Shown: positions 1-9,532 of the stretch, piece after piece
Layout of the letters: every line of letters starts with the position of its first letter
Numbering within the stretch: position 1 is the stretch's first letter
Origin: Cyclobacterium sp. SYSU L10401
Lineage (GTDB): Bacteria; Bacteroidota; Bacteroidia; Cytophagales; Cyclobacteriaceae
NCBI RefSeq assembly: GCF_010993705.1
Contig: NZ_WOFO01000006.1
Coordinates: 62,001-126,000, forward strand
DNA length: 64,000 nucleotides
Direction: 5' to 3'
Notes under the pieces: model-generated
The model's database searches: none
What the model saw: the letters and a program-made list of their open reading frames with translations, nothing else
What the model was told of the DNA's origin: nothing
Position numbers and translations under genes: made by a program

Positions 1-411
1 ATTCAATGAAAGTTTGGATTTAGGAGTATCATCAGTCGTCTCTTCTTCCTTTTTAAGGTCCTCCAGCTTTTTTTCCAGCTTTTTGAGTGTCTCTGTTAAC
101 CTTTCAGGTTCTATGGGCTTTAGCAGATAATCCAGGGCATTGACTTGAAATGCCTGTAAAGCAAATTCATCATAGGCGGTGATGAAAACTACCAGCGGCA
201 CGTGATCCAGTTCTTCCAGCAAATCAAATCCGGTTTTTTCAGGCATCTGAATATCCAGAAAAAGTACCTCAGGTTGCAAGGACTCTATTTTTTCCTTCGC
301 TTCATCTACATTAGCGGCCTCTCCCAAAACTTCAATATTCTGATTTTGATTCAAGAGGTTAATGAGTTCTTTCCTGGCCAATCTTTCATCATCTACTACT
401 AATACACGCAT
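1..411 (-). CDS. LytTR-type response regulator, receiver domain only (C-terminus outside window)
   Basis: Translating the minus strand from the ATG at 411 gives a CheY-like receiver that runs off the left edge without a stop. It begins MRVLVVDDERLARKEL, with the acidic pocket VVDDE, the phospho-acceptor aspartate in LFLDIQMPEKTG, the conserved threonine in FITAYDEFAL and the lysine in LLKPIEPERL. After this comes a charged linker rich in K and E. The start lies 13 nt after the stop of a LytS-type kinase, so the two form a two-component operon. Regulators paired with such kinases normally carry a LytTR DNA-binding domain, which would lie beyond the window; that part is inference. Confidence 0.9.
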   Translation of the reverse strand, partial: MRVLVVDDERLARKELINLLNQNQNIEVLGEAANVDEAKEKIESLQPEVLFLDIQMPEKTGFDLLEELDHVPLVVFITAYDEFALQAFQVNALDYLLKPIEPERLTETLKKLEKKLEDLKKEEETTDDTPKSKLSLN

Positions 412-424
412 ATCTCTTTTAATT

Positions 425-1474
425 TTAATCTAAATTAAGGCTTTGTTTTGGTATTTTTATTTCTGTCACAACAAATTCGTCTCCATAATTGAATATTTTA
501 AAACTGGCGCGGTTTCCGTAAATCAATTTTAACCGCTGTATGGTATTGGAAAGCCCATGTCCTTCTCCTTTTTTCCTGGAGGAACCATCCTGATTGAGGC
601 GACCACTATTACGAACCCAAATATACAAATCATCGAGCAATCCGATCGTGCATTTAATTTCTATCAAACCACCTTTGATCAAATTGGAAATGCCATGTTT
701 GATCCCATTTTCTACGATGGTCTGCAGCATCATGGGTGGAATTCTGAATTGATAGGCCTCTTTCTCTACATCATAAATCACCTTCAACCGCTCCTCAAAC
801 CTTATCGATTCCAGGTTCAGGTAATCCCTAACTGTATTCATTTCCTCTGAAAGCGGTATGGTCTTGTGCTTGTCCATGATAAGGGAGTACCGCAGGATAT
901 TGGACAGCTGGGTGATGGCAGATTTAGCCTTGATGGGGTTCTCATCCACCAGGGCCCGGACACTGTTTAAGGCATTAAATATAAAATGAGGGTTCAGTTG
1001 GTTTCTCAGGTGAATCAATTTAATTTCATTGATTCGGGCCTGATATTTCAGGCTGGAATTGTAATTGTCCAGGAAATAAAACAAGAAATACATCAATGAC
1101 CAAAGGGAATAGTAAAGAAAACTGGTGAACAGATTGGCAAGCAAGACCAATGGCCTGAAATCCTCCAGCACATGTAAGGTGCCAAAAATCCAGTTAATGA
1201 TGATCTGGGCAAATGTATTTAAAACACTCAGGAGCAATACAGCGATCAGCACATGACTGATCAATTTGGTCAGCGGATATTCCAACCAATTTCGGTTTTT
1301 GATCAAAAACCTGAAAAAATGGGTAGAAAGGAAATAAAAAATGGCCAATGAAAAATAAGCCCCAATTTGGATGGGGGTTATCCCCCTGGCCAGAGACACA
1401 AAAAACAGGTTGATCAGAGCAAAACTCAACCAACCAAAAATTTGTAGCAACCAATATAACTTATATTTCTCCAT
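425..1474 (-). CDS. LytS/YehU-type sensor histidine kinase
   Basis: This 349-residue protein has four hydrophobic segments (about residues 8-28, 38-58, 72-95 and 108-135) followed by a His_kinase (PF06580-type) domain. The phospho-acceptor is H163 in LNPHFIFNALNS, and the ATP-binding region shows MMLQTIVENGIKHG and GHGLSNTIQRL. There is no large extracellular sensor domain, so any stimulus is probably sensed within the membrane. It would phosphorylate the response regulator encoded immediately downstream (13-nt gap). The gene follows a MoxR ATPase gene by 24 nt, so co-transcription is possible. Ligand and target genes cannot be read from the sequence. Confidence 0.92.
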   Translation of the reverse strand: MEKYKLYWLLQIFGWLSFALINLFFVSLARGITPIQIGAYFSLAIFYFLSTHFFRFLIKNRNWLEYPLTKLISHVLIAVLLLSVLNTFAQIIINWIFGTLHVLEDFRPLVLLANLFTSFLYYSLWSLMYFLFYFLDNYNSSLKYQARINEIKLIHLRNQLNPHFIFNALNSVRALVDENPIKAKSAITQLSNILRYSLIMDKHKTIPLSEEMNTVRDYLNLESIRFEERLKVIYDVEKEAYQFRIPPMMLQTIVENGIKHGISNLIKGGLIEIKCTIGLLDDLYIWVRNSGRLNQDGSSRKKGEGHGLSNTIQRLKLIYGNRASFKIFNYGDEFVVTEIKIPKQSLNLD

Positions 1475-1498
1475 TCACTTCCCTTACAAGTCCAGACC

Positions 1499-2470
1499 CT
1501 ATCGGATACCTATGGTCTTATTCAGGGGTATTTTTTCCAGAATTTTGTGGATCAGATCCCTTGTGCTTACATTATCTGCTTCAGCTTCATAGTTGAGAAT
1601 AATCCGGTGGTTCAATACATCTTCTGCAACCGACTTGATATCTTCAGGAAGCACATAATCCCTGCCATCCAGAAATGCAATGGCCTTGGCCCCAAGGTTC
1701 AGGTTGATGGAAGCCCTTGGAGAGGCCCCAAACTGAATGTACTTTGCCTCTTCCTGCATGCCGTATTTTTCCGGAAATCTGGTAGAAAAAACCAATTCAA
1801 TGATATAATTTTCCAAGGCTTCAGCGATTTGAACCTCATTGATGGCATTCCGAATGGCAAAAATATCCTCCTTATCCAGAATGGGATTAACCTCTGAGGC
1901 AAAATGCGCATTGGTCATCCGGCGCATCACCTCCAGCTCATCAATCTTTGATGGGTAATCAATATTTACCTTCATCATAAACCGATCCACCTGTGCTTCT
2001 GGCAGTGGGTACGTACCTTCCTGATCTACCGGGTTTTGGGTAGCCAATACCAGGAAAGGTTTGTCCAAGGTAAAAGTCGTTTCACCGATGGTCACCTGCT
2101 TTTCCTGCATGGCCTCCAGAAGTGCAGACTGTACCTTGGCAGGTGAACGGTTTACTTCATCTGCCAAAATAATATTGGAAAAAATAGGTCCTTTTTTTAC
2201 TTCGAAATTGGCATTCTGCTGGTTGTATATCATGGTCCCGACCAGATCAGAGGGCAAGAGGTCAGGAGTAAACTGTATCCGCTTAAAATCAAGGTGCAAC
2301 ACCTTTGAGAGGGTATTCACAGTCAGGGTTTTGGCAAGACCGGGCACGCCTTCCAACAGGATGTGTCCATTGGTAAACAATCCAATCAATAGCCGATTCA
2401 CCATTTTGTCCTGACCGACAACTACTTTCTTAACTTCATTGATAACTTCTTGTATCTTCTCCTGATGCAT
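1499..2470 (-). CDS. MoxR-family AAA+ ATPase
   Basis: The 323-residue protein has the size and motifs of MoxR ATPases. Walker A is GVPGLAKT (residues 41-48), Walker B is ILADEVNRSP (101-110), sensor 1 is in VLATQNPVDQEGTYPLPEAQ, and an AAA lid follows. MoxR proteins act as chaperones that mature or load metal centres and other partners, usually together with VWA/DUF58 proteins encoded next door. No DUF58 or VWA gene is adjacent here: an rRNA pseudouridine synthase lies upstream and a LytS/LytTR pair downstream. The gene therefore looks like an orphan MoxR, or one partnered with a distant locus. Confidence 0.92.
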   Translation of the reverse strand: MHQEKIQEVINEVKKVVVGQDKMVNRLLIGLFTNGHILLEGVPGLAKTLTVNTLSKVLHLDFKRIQFTPDLLPSDLVGTMIYNQQNANFEVKKGPIFSNIILADEVNRSPAKVQSALLEAMQEKQVTIGETTFTLDKPFLVLATQNPVDQEGTYPLPEAQVDRFMMKVNIDYPSKIDELEVMRRMTNAHFASEVNPILDKEDIFAIRNAINEVQIAEALENYIIELVFSTRFPEKYGMQEEAKYIQFGASPRASINLNLGAKAIAFLDGRDYVLPEDIKSVAEDVLNHRIILNYEAEADNVSTRDLIHKILEKIPLNKTIGIR

Positions 2471-2569
2471 AATGGATCCTTATTGTTTCAGAGTATGGTT
2501 TCTGCCTAAATTTTTATCTGGCCTGTAAAATTGAAGCCTAAATTAGAATAAATCATGGTCTATACCAAT

Positions 2570-3226
2570 TCAGAACCTTTTCTTCTTTTTTGTTTTATGA
2601 AATTTGGGTCGATGTCCGGGCAGGCTTCTGCTTTCGGGGTAGGGAATACCCAGGGAGCCGTAGATTATCTCCTGCTCCAACTCCTGAACTTCACCCACCT
2701 GAAAACCTTCCAGGCTCAGTCCTTCAATCGCCCATCTAACCAAACGAAGCGTGGGGAAGCCTACTGCTGCCGTCATCTTGCGAACCTGCCGGTTTTTACC
2801 TTCCTTTAAGGTCATGGCAATCCAGGATTCCGGAATATCCTTTCGGTAACGTATGGGAGGATTCCTTTCCGGTAAAATCGATCCCGCACGGGCTTCTTTA
2901 CTGACCCTGGCCCTGGCCGTGTGGTGTACCTTTCCATTGATGGAAATACCCAGACCATTTTCAAGGGTCTTCACTGCTGTAGGAGTGATTTCTCCCTCTA
3001 CTTGCACCCAATAGGTTCGTTCATGACCAAATACCGGATCCAGTAAGCGATGGTTAAGGTATTTGTCATTCGTCAATAACAACAAACCCTCACTGTCTTT
3101 GTCCAAACGACCCACAGGGTAAACATCATCCGGAAAATCTGCAAGTTCTCCCAAGGTGTGGCCCTCACCGCTGAATTGACTCAGCGTACCGTAGGGTTTG
3201 TATATCAAATAATAACTGTACTCCAT
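2570..3226 (-). CDS. rluE: rRNA pseudouridine synthase, RsuA/RluE type
   Basis: This 218-residue enzyme isomerises a uridine to pseudouridine in ribosomal RNA. The catalytic motif is GRLDKDSEGLLLLTND, with D42 as the expected nucleophile. Further family motifs are KTYWV-like RTYWVQVEG and GKNRQVRKM near residue 153. It has no N-terminal S4 domain, starting directly at YYLIYKPYGTLSQF. That matches the short RluE subgroup (position 2457 of 23S rRNA in E. coli) better than RsuA or RluB. The RluE assignment is from memory of the family and is less certain than the general class. The C-terminus is short and basic (KTKKKKRF). It lies 9 nt after the OmpA-like gene. Confidence 0.85.
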   Translation of the reverse strand: MEYSYYLIYKPYGTLSQFSGEGHTLGELADFPDDVYPVGRLDKDSEGLLLLTNDKYLNHRLLDPVFGHERTYWVQVEGEITPTAVKTLENGLGISINGKVHHTARARVSKEARAGSILPERNPPIRYRKDIPESWIAMTLKEGKNRQVRKMTAAVGFPTLRLVRWAIEGLSLEGFQVGEVQELEQEIIYGSLGIPYPESRSLPGHRPKFHKTKKKKRF

Positions 3227-3235
3227 CCTACTTCT

Positions 3236-4072
3236 CTATTGCAACAATTCAAACAATTCTTTCAATTGAGGAGTGAGGATGATTTCTGTCCGTCTGTTCT
3301 TTGCCCTTCCCTCTTCCGTCTCATTAGAAGCTTTTGGATAATAGAAACTTCTACCAGCAGCTATAACCCTCTCCGGGATCACATCATAGGTATCTGTCAA
3401 TATCCGCACGATAGCCGAAGCCCTTGCTGTACTCAAAGCCCAGTTATCTTCAAACCTTCCCTGTATGGGTACATTGTCCGTATGTCCCTCCACCATTACC
3501 TGGATATCAGGATTACTGTTCAATACTTCCGCCAATTTACCCAATGCTTCTCTTCCATCTCTGTTTACAGTAGCACTTCCGGAAGGAAAGAGCAATTTGT
3601 CTTGCATAGACACATACAATTTTCCGTCCTGTTCATAAACCCGTAATTCATCAGATTGATATTGGACCAGGGCCTTGTCCATGGTTGTTTTTAAATTTTC
3701 CATAATGGCCCTTTGCTCATCCAGTAGCTTTTGGAGCATATCCAGGGTTTCCTGTTGCTCCATCAGTCTTTGCTCCTTATCGGATAGTTCCTGGCGAACA
3801 GAGGAGGAAGTGGACATGGCATTTTCCAGCCTGGAAGCCAATTCTGCCTTGGCCTGCTGTTCTTTGGCCAAAGAATCCTCCAGGTTGACCATAAGTTCCT
3901 GAAGCTGCTTCATGCTTTGTTGGGTACTATCCAAATCATTTTCCGTAGCCCTTAAAGAACGCATCATTTCTGCATTCCTTACATTGACTTCATGGTATTT
4001 TTTCTGGGGCACACAGGAGTTGATCAGAACTATCCCAACAAAAATCCCACTGATGATGATACTATTCCTCAT
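3236..4072 (-). CDS. OmpA-family lipoprotein with coiled-coil stalk
   Basis: The 278-residue protein starts with a lipoprotein signal whose lipobox ends INSC (lipidated C20). A predicted coiled coil rich in E, Q, L and K covers about residues 25-130, and an OmpA C-terminal peptidoglycan-binding domain follows (about 155-270). That domain shows the MVEGHTDNVP motif, the NWALSTARA segment and the arginine pair in GRAKNRRTEI. The likely role is to tether the outer membrane to peptidoglycan from the periplasm, with the coiled coil spanning the gap. It is followed 9 nt later by the pseudouridine synthase gene. No partner is encoded nearby that would suggest a motor or secretion role. Confidence 0.88.
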   Translation of the reverse strand: MRNSIIISGIFVGIVLINSCVPQKKYHEVNVRNAEMMRSLRATENDLDSTQQSMKQLQELMVNLEDSLAKEQQAKAELASRLENAMSTSSSVRQELSDKEQRLMEQQETLDMLQKLLDEQRAIMENLKTTMDKALVQYQSDELRVYEQDGKLYVSMQDKLLFPSGSATVNRDGREALGKLAEVLNSNPDIQVMVEGHTDNVPIQGRFEDNWALSTARASAIVRILTDTYDVIPERVIAAGRSFYYPKASNETEEGRAKNRRTEIILTPQLKELFELLQ

Positions 4073-4160
4073 AATTTATCCAGACTTTAACCATCCTGTA
4101 CTAAAAACATACCAATTTAAGGCCTTCCCATTAATTTCTACTGCTTTAGGAAAAAATAGT

Positions 4161-6254
4161 TCAGGAAATCCTGCTCCAATTCAACTCATTCTTCCTGAGA
4201 CGGGATACCTGATCAGCAATCGGACTGTTTTCCGGATGAACCAGTCCAGGGTCTGCTTCCAGTATGGCCTTGGCTGAGGCCCTTGCCTGCGCCAGAATTT
4301 CTCCATCCTTCCCCAAATCTGCCAGCTTCAGGTCCATAATGCCGGATTGTTGGGTTCCGGAAAGGTCTCCTGGCCCCCTTAAGCGCAAATCTACATCAGC
4401 AATCTCAAAACCATTATTGGTTCTGACCATGGTTTCCAGTCTCACCCTGCTGTCTTTTCCCAGTTCATACTTGCTCATTAATATACAGTAGGATTGGTCA
4501 GATCCCCGGCCTACCCTGCCACGCAATTGGTGCAATTGCGAGAGACCAAAACGCTCCGCATTTTCAATCACCATCACCGAGGCATTGGGTACATTTACAC
4601 CTACTTCTATGACAGTGGTTGCTACCATAATTTTGGTCTCCCTTTTAACAAAACGTGCCATCTCAAAATCCTTGTCCGAGGCCTTCATGTTCCCATGCAA
4701 TATGCCCACCGGAAGCCCCGGAAAAGCCCTGCAAATGCTCTCGTACCCATCCATCAGGCTTTTCAAATCGCTCTTTTCGGACTCCTCTATCAAGGGGTAT
4801 ACAATGTATACCTGCCTTCCCTTGGCAATTTCCTTCTTAAGGAAACCAAAAACTTTTAGCCTGTCCTTGTCATACCGGTGTACGGTTTGAATGGCTTTCC
4901 TGCCGGCAGGTAATTCATCTATTACTGAAATATCCAGGTCTCCATATAAGGTCATGGCAAGGGTCCTGGGGATAGGGGTGGCGGTCATCACCAGCACATG
5001 GGGGTAAAAATCCTTGTTTTTGGCCCATAATTTGGCCCGCTGTGCCACTCCGAAACGGTGTTGCTCATCAATTATGGCCAGACCCAATTGCTGAAAAACC
5101 ACCACATCCTCCAAAAGCGCATGAGTCCCTATTAACAGGTGAAGAGCTCCGGAGGCCAGGTCGCGGTGGATCAGCTCCCGTTGCTTCTTATTACTTGACC
5201 CGGTCAAGATCGCAATTTTGAGCCCCATCTGTTCAGTATAAGGCTTTAAACCCTCAAAATGCTGGTTGGCTAATATCTCTGTAGGTGCCATCAGGCAGGT
5301 CTGGTAACCCGAATCCACTGCCACCAAAAGGCAAATAAAGGCCACAATGGTCTTGCCGGAACCTACATCCCCTTGTATGAGGCGATTCATTTGCATCCCT
5401 GATTTGAGGTCAGCGTAGATCTCTTTGATGACCCTCTTCTGTGCCTCTGTAAGTTCAAATGGCAGGTGTTTCTGGTAAAATTGAGTTAACAATTGGGTCT
5501 GCCCGAGCACTTTACCCCTGAACTTCTCAGTCCTTGCCAGTTTGAGCTTTAATAAACGGAGCTGCAAAAAAAAGAATTCCTCAAATTTCAACCGGTAGCT
5601 GGCCTTTCTGAGATTTTCCGGGCTGGAAGGAAAATGAATTTCCCTTATGGCGACTGATCTGGAAACCAGCTGCAAAGACTGACAAAGGCTGGAAGGGAGG
5701 GTTTCCGGGATCTTTGAAAAAGCCAATGGCAGCAAGGCAGCCATTATTTTGGATATGCCCCTGCTGTCCAGAAATCTATTCCTCAACTTTTCCGTGGTAG
5801 GATATACCGGCTGAAAATAAGGCCCCTTATCTTGCCTTCCGGAAAGGGGCTCAAGCTCGGGATGCGCCATGCTGAACCGACTTCCAAAAAGCTGGGGTTT
5901 ACCGAAGGCTACCAGCGCTGCTCCCCTTACCAATTTTTTGCTCACCCATTGAATGCCTTTGAACCAGGTGAGTTCCATGCTGCCAGTCTCATCGGCAAAT
6001 TGTGCCACCAACCTTTTTTTTCTGCCCTCTCCAATGGTCTGTACAGACATGATCCTGCCAATCACTTGCACCTGCTGCAAATCAGGTTGAATTTCCCTTA
6101 TTTTATAAAACCTGGTTCTGTCTTCATACCTGAAAGGATAATGCTGCAACATTTCACCAAAAGTGAAAATTTCTAACTCCTTGTTGAGCAAGGCGGCCTT
6201 TTGTGGCCCCACCCCTTTGAGGTATTCGATTTTGGTTTCAAAAAATCCAGTCAA
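4161..6254 (-). CDS. recG: ATP-dependent DNA helicase RecG
   Basis: This 697-residue protein is full length for RecG, which remodels stalled replication forks and Holliday junctions. The N-terminal wedge/OB region (about 1-190) starts with the family signature YLKGVGPQKA. Walker A is GDVGSGKT (295-302), the DEAH-box equivalent is DEQH in IIDEQHRFG, motif III is MTATPIPRTLAM, and motif VI lies in QLRGRVGRGSDQSYC. The reading frame opens with TTG; an in-frame TAA two codons upstream leaves no ATG alternative near the conserved N-terminus. A TAnnTTTG box sits 26 nt upstream at 6281-6288. Confidence 0.96.
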   Translation of the reverse strand: MTGFFETKIEYLKGVGPQKAALLNKELEIFTFGEMLQHYPFRYEDRTRFYKIREIQPDLQQVQVIGRIMSVQTIGEGRKKRLVAQFADETGSMELTWFKGIQWVSKKLVRGAALVAFGKPQLFGSRFSMAHPELEPLSGRQDKGPYFQPVYPTTEKLRNRFLDSRGISKIMAALLPLAFSKIPETLPSSLCQSLQLVSRSVAIREIHFPSSPENLRKASYRLKFEEFFFLQLRLLKLKLARTEKFRGKVLGQTQLLTQFYQKHLPFELTEAQKRVIKEIYADLKSGMQMNRLIQGDVGSGKTIVAFICLLVAVDSGYQTCLMAPTEILANQHFEGLKPYTEQMGLKIAILTGSSNKKQRELIHRDLASGALHLLIGTHALLEDVVVFQQLGLAIIDEQHRFGVAQRAKLWAKNKDFYPHVLVMTATPIPRTLAMTLYGDLDISVIDELPAGRKAIQTVHRYDKDRLKVFGFLKKEIAKGRQVYIVYPLIEESEKSDLKSLMDGYESICRAFPGLPVGILHGNMKASDKDFEMARFVKRETKIMVATTVIEVGVNVPNASVMVIENAERFGLSQLHQLRGRVGRGSDQSYCILMSKYELGKDSRVRLETMVRTNNGFEIADVDLRLRGPGDLSGTQQSGIMDLKLADLGKDGEILAQARASAKAILEADPGLVHPENSPIADQVSRLRKNELNWSRIS

Positions 6255-6277
6255 GATTTACAGTTTTCGGCCCCTAC

Positions 6278-7351
6278 TTACAAAGATAATTTATTCTTCA
6301 ACTTTTTTTCCAGGACTTCTATCTCTCCCCTTTTGGCTATCAATGCCCTAAGAAGGGCTGCCTGATTTTGTGCCCGGTGCAGGTTTTGTTCCGGATAAGC
6401 CACCTGATAATACACATTCCCCATGAGGTGATCTGTCAAAAATCGGAGCCCCATGATCAGTGTCATCATCTCTCCTCCAAAAGGAAGGGATTCCAGTTCC
6501 CTTTGCTGAATCTTACCCCCCAATACACTATAAAATCCCTCCAACAAGCCTTCATATTTATTCATATCCACCTGAATCTTGTCCCATTCCAGGGAGGATT
6601 CATCCTTGGTACAAGCCACTGTGCGAACCAGATCCCCAAAGTCGTAAAAAACGAAACCAGCCATAATGGTGTCCAGGTCTATCAGCGCATTTACCTTTTC
6701 CATATCTTCGCTAAAAATCAGGTTGTTGATTTTTGTGTCATTATGGGTCACCCTAAGCGGAAGTTCCTTCCGGTAAACCAGGTACTTTTCCAGTAATTCC
6801 CTCATTCCATGGTAAAAACCAATCATTTCCTTTGTAGCGCTATTTACCTGAACATTTGGAGATTTCAGCGCTACATCAAACTGCTCAAACCGCTTTTCCA
6901 AATCATGAAAATGCACGATGGTGTCCATTAGCCTTTCTGCATCGGCCTGCAAAAAAATCAGAACGAAGTGGGCAAAAGCCTCTGAGGCTATTTTTGCCTG
7001 GCCTGCCTGCTCGATGGCATCTTTTGTGATTCCATTGACAAAAGGAAATAAGCGGTACAATTCCCCTCCCAGATGGGTAAAAAATGTTCCCCTGTCATTG
7101 ACTATGGGCAATGGAAGTGAAAAAGGCAAATCCTTTGGATCAAATTGATCCAACAAATATTGTTGATTTGCAGATATATGCTCTGGAAATTTGAATACCT
7201 GATCATTAAAGGCTTGTAAAATATAGTCCTCGGAACCTGTATCCACCCGATAAGTCTTGTGAATATGGCCGGAACCAAACCGCCTTACATCGAGCCTTTC
7301 AACACCTAAACCATAAGCTGCTTTCAATGCTTCCAAAATACCTTCCTCCAT
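6278..7351 (-). CDS. Phosphotransferase-family small-molecule kinase (APH fold)
   Basis: The 357-residue protein has the aminoglycoside/choline-kinase fold. The catalytic loop is VTHNDTKINNLI (H203, N204, D205, N210), followed by the metal-binding ALIDLDTIM (D225/D227). The N-terminal GSGHIHKTYRV resembles the nucleotide loop of the family. Relatives in Bacteroidota include N-acetylhexosamine kinases of the NahK type and proteins of unknown substrate. A sugar substrate is plausible but not shown. It lies upstream of recG with a 23-nt gap on the same strand and has a 293-bp AT-rich region before it. That region also contains the promoter of the divergent symporter gene. Confidence 0.8.
   Translation of the reverse strand: MEEGILEALKAAYGLGVERLDVRRFGSGHIHKTYRVDTGSEDYILQAFNDQVFKFPEHISANQQYLLDQFDPKDLPFSLPLPIVNDRGTFFTHLGGELYRLFPFVNGITKDAIEQAGQAKIASEAFAHFVLIFLQADAERLMDTIVHFHDLEKRFEQFDVALKSPNVQVNSATKEMIGFYHGMRELLEKYLVYRKELPLRVTHNDTKINNLIFSEDMEKVNALIDLDTIMAGFVFYDFGDLVRTVACTKDESSLEWDKIQVDMNKYEGLLEGFYSVLGGKIQQRELESLPFGGEMMTLIMGLRFLTDHLMGNVYYQVAYPEQNLHRAQNQAALLRALIAKRGEIEVLEKKLKNKLSL
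6281..6288 (-). promoter_or_regulatory. Candidate -7 promoter box for recG
   Basis: On the minus strand this reads TATCTTTG, a full match to the Bacteroidota sigma -7 consensus TAnnTTTG. It lies 26 nt before the TTG start of recG and inside the 3' end of the preceding kinase gene. No TTG -33 element is present at the expected 19-21 nt spacing, so this is only a candidate. Confidence 0.35.
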
Positions 7352-7644
7352 ATCATGTAATTGGTTGGATTATTTTTTTCTTTAATTTCAAATTTAATGC
7401 GCAATGATTTGGTAAAATTACAATACTTTTAAATATATATTATTGAAAGGCTTTATATTTACCCCTCCGCTGAATGAGCGTTATCCAAATAGAAGCCAGA
7501 AATCTGATATATCAAATTTTACCTGAATTATTTAAAATAATTGAAAAAGTTTTATTTATTTGAGAAAATTTTCCCAAAACTTAATAGAAGTTGTTTTAAG
7601 GAGCTACCTGGGGTAATATCGAACATACATTAAGCTAGTTAACC

Positions 7645-9420
7645 ATGAATATTTCAATCATCGATTGGGCCATCATCATTCTATTTTTTGTCATTTCCAT
7701 GCTGATAGGGGTAATTGCCTCCAGGACAGCCGGCAAAAATGCAAAAGAGTTTTTCCTTTCCGGGAGAAACATGCCCTGGTGGCTTTTGGGTGTCAGTATG
7801 GTGGCCACCACTTTTTCAGCAGATACGCCAAATTTGGTTACTGATATTGTCAGAAAGAATGGTGTGTCAGGTAACTGGGTATGGTGGGCATTTCTATTGA
7901 CTGGTATGCTCACTGTATTTGTATATGCTAAATTGTGGAGGCGATCGGAGGTAACCACTGATTTGGAATTTTATGAATTGAGATACGGAGGAAAAGGGGC
8001 TGCTTTTCTCCGGGCCTTCAGGGCAATATACCTGGGGGTATTTTTTAACGTGGTGATCATGGCCACCGTTTCTCTGGCAGCCATCAAAATTTTCGGTGTC
8101 ATGTTGGGCTTGAGTTCCTGGGAAACCCTGCTGGTCGTTTCAGTAGTCACGGTGATTTACAGTTCCTTAGGAGGATTAAAAGGAGTACTATTGACAGATT
8201 TTTTTCAGTTTTTCTTTGCCATGGGAGGTGCTTTTGGGGCGGCGATTTATGTGGTTGGTTTACCGGAAATCGGCAGCCTGAATAACTTGCTCACCCATCC
8301 CAATGTGGTCGGCAAATTGAACCTGATTCCGGATTTCAGCGACTGGAATTTACTGATCCCACTATTTATCATGCCTTTGGCCGTGCAGTGGTGGGCTACC
8401 TGGTATCCTGGAGCTGAACCAGGAGGCGGGGGGTACATTGCCCAAAGGATGTTATCAGCCAAGGATGAAAAAAACGCTATTGGGGCCACCCTACTCTTTA
8501 ACATTACGCACTACGCCATCAGGCCCTGGCCCTGGATCATCATTGCGCTATCGTCCCTCATCCTATTTCCCCAATTGAGTGACATGCAGGAAGCTTTTCC
8601 AAACATTGAAGAAAGCAAACTAGGTGATGACCTGGCTTACTCAGCCATGTTGACCTTTTTACCCTCTGGCCTGGCCGGGGTAGTACTTGCTTCCCTGATA
8701 GCTGCTGTCATGTCAACCCTATCCACCCACCTCAATTGGGGCTCTTCTTATGTGGTCAACGATTTCTATTCCAGATTCGTCAAACCTGAAGCCAGCGATA
8801 AGGAATTGGTAGCAGTAGGACGGATATCCACTGTGGGTCTGATGGTATTGGCGGCTTTGTTGGCTACGGTGCTTTCCAACGCCCTGGAAGCATTTAATAT
8901 ATTATTGCAGATCGGTGCAGGCACGGGGCTGATATTTATCCTCCGCTGGTTTTGGTGGCGGATCAATGCTTATACCGAAATTTCCGCTATGATTGTTTCA
9001 TTCATAGTGGCCATATATTTTGAATCCATTCATAATAAGTTGGGCTTTTGGCCTATTCCCGACGACATGGCTTATTTGAAGCTGGTCTTTGGGGTTTCCC
9101 TCACTACCCTCACCTGGGTGGCGGTCACCCTACTGACCAAACCGGAAGATGATAAGGTGCTTTTAAGTTTTTACAGAAAAGTGAGACCAGCATCCTGGGG
9201 ATGGAAAAAGCTACTGGCCAAATACCCTGAAGAAAAAGAAGAAGTAGGGCAGCTGCCTATGGAGATCGGACTCATGCTTATCGCATCCATTATGGTTTAT
9301 GCGGCATTATTTGCGGTGGGATTCTGGATCTATGGACAAACCATTGCAGCATCCGCTGCTACACTTATAACAATCATTGGAGGGGTTCTTGTATTCAAAG
9401 CATGGAAAAAAATGAAATAA
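7645..9420 (+). CDS. Sodium:solute symporter family protein
   Basis: This 591-residue inner-membrane transporter has about 14 hydrophobic segments. It belongs to the SSS family, as shown by the N-terminal ISMLIGVIASR, FFLSGRNMPWWLLG and the helix-3 region SSLGGLKGVLLTDFFQF. It should couple substrate uptake to a sodium gradient; the substrate cannot be told from sequence. Bacteroidota relatives are often next to sugar or sialic-acid genes, but here the divergent neighbour is an APH-fold kinase, so sugar uptake and phosphorylation is only a guess. A perfect stem-loop overlaps its stop codon. The segment PEEKEEVGQLP near residue 530 is a cytoplasmic linker before the last two helices. Confidence 0.93.
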   Translation: MNISIIDWAIIILFFVISMLIGVIASRTAGKNAKEFFLSGRNMPWWLLGVSMVATTFSADTPNLVTDIVRKNGVSGNWVWWAFLLTGMLTVFVYAKLWRRSEVTTDLEFYELRYGGKGAAFLRAFRAIYLGVFFNVVIMATVSLAAIKIFGVMLGLSSWETLLVVSVVTVIYSSLGGLKGVLLTDFFQFFFAMGGAFGAAIYVVGLPEIGSLNNLLTHPNVVGKLNLIPDFSDWNLLIPLFIMPLAVQWWATWYPGAEPGGGGYIAQRMLSAKDEKNAIGATLLFNITHYAIRPWPWIIIALSSLILFPQLSDMQEAFPNIEESKLGDDLAYSAMLTFLPSGLAGVVLASLIAAVMSTLSTHLNWGSSYVVNDFYSRFVKPEASDKELVAVGRISTVGLMVLAALLATVLSNALEAFNILLQIGAGTGLIFILRWFWWRINAYTEISAMIVSFIVAIYFESIHNKLGFWPIPDDMAYLKLVFGVSLTTLTWVAVTLLTKPEDDKVLLSFYRKVRPASWGWKKLLAKYPEEKEEVGQLPMEIGLMLIASIMVYAALFAVGFWIYGQTIAASAATLITIIGGVLVFKAWKKMK

Positions 9421-9454
9421 TTCCCTTGACCGGCCGGAAATAACGGGAATTATT
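9416..9454 (+). terminator. Stem-loop overlapping the symporter stop codon
   Basis: The arms AATAATTCCC (9416-9425) and GGGAATTATT (9445-9454) are exact 10-bp complements. They enclose a 19-nt loop that contains the self-complementary CCGGCCGG. The left arm starts inside the final codons and TAA of the symporter gene. No clean U-tract follows (CTTTGATAAAAC). It could be a terminator or a 3'-end stabilising hairpin. Confidence 0.5.
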
Positions 9455-9532
9455 CTTTGATAAAACAAGTTTACCATAGGAAACCGGAACTCGGATGGAT
9501 GGAATGAAATTTATCGCAGTAAACCTGATCTG

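Noticed and set aside
7526-7542. AT-only palindrome AATTATTT-A-AAATAATT upstream of the symporter
   Set aside because: Short and made only of A and T in an AT-rich region, so it is expected by chance; no supporting promoter or gene context.
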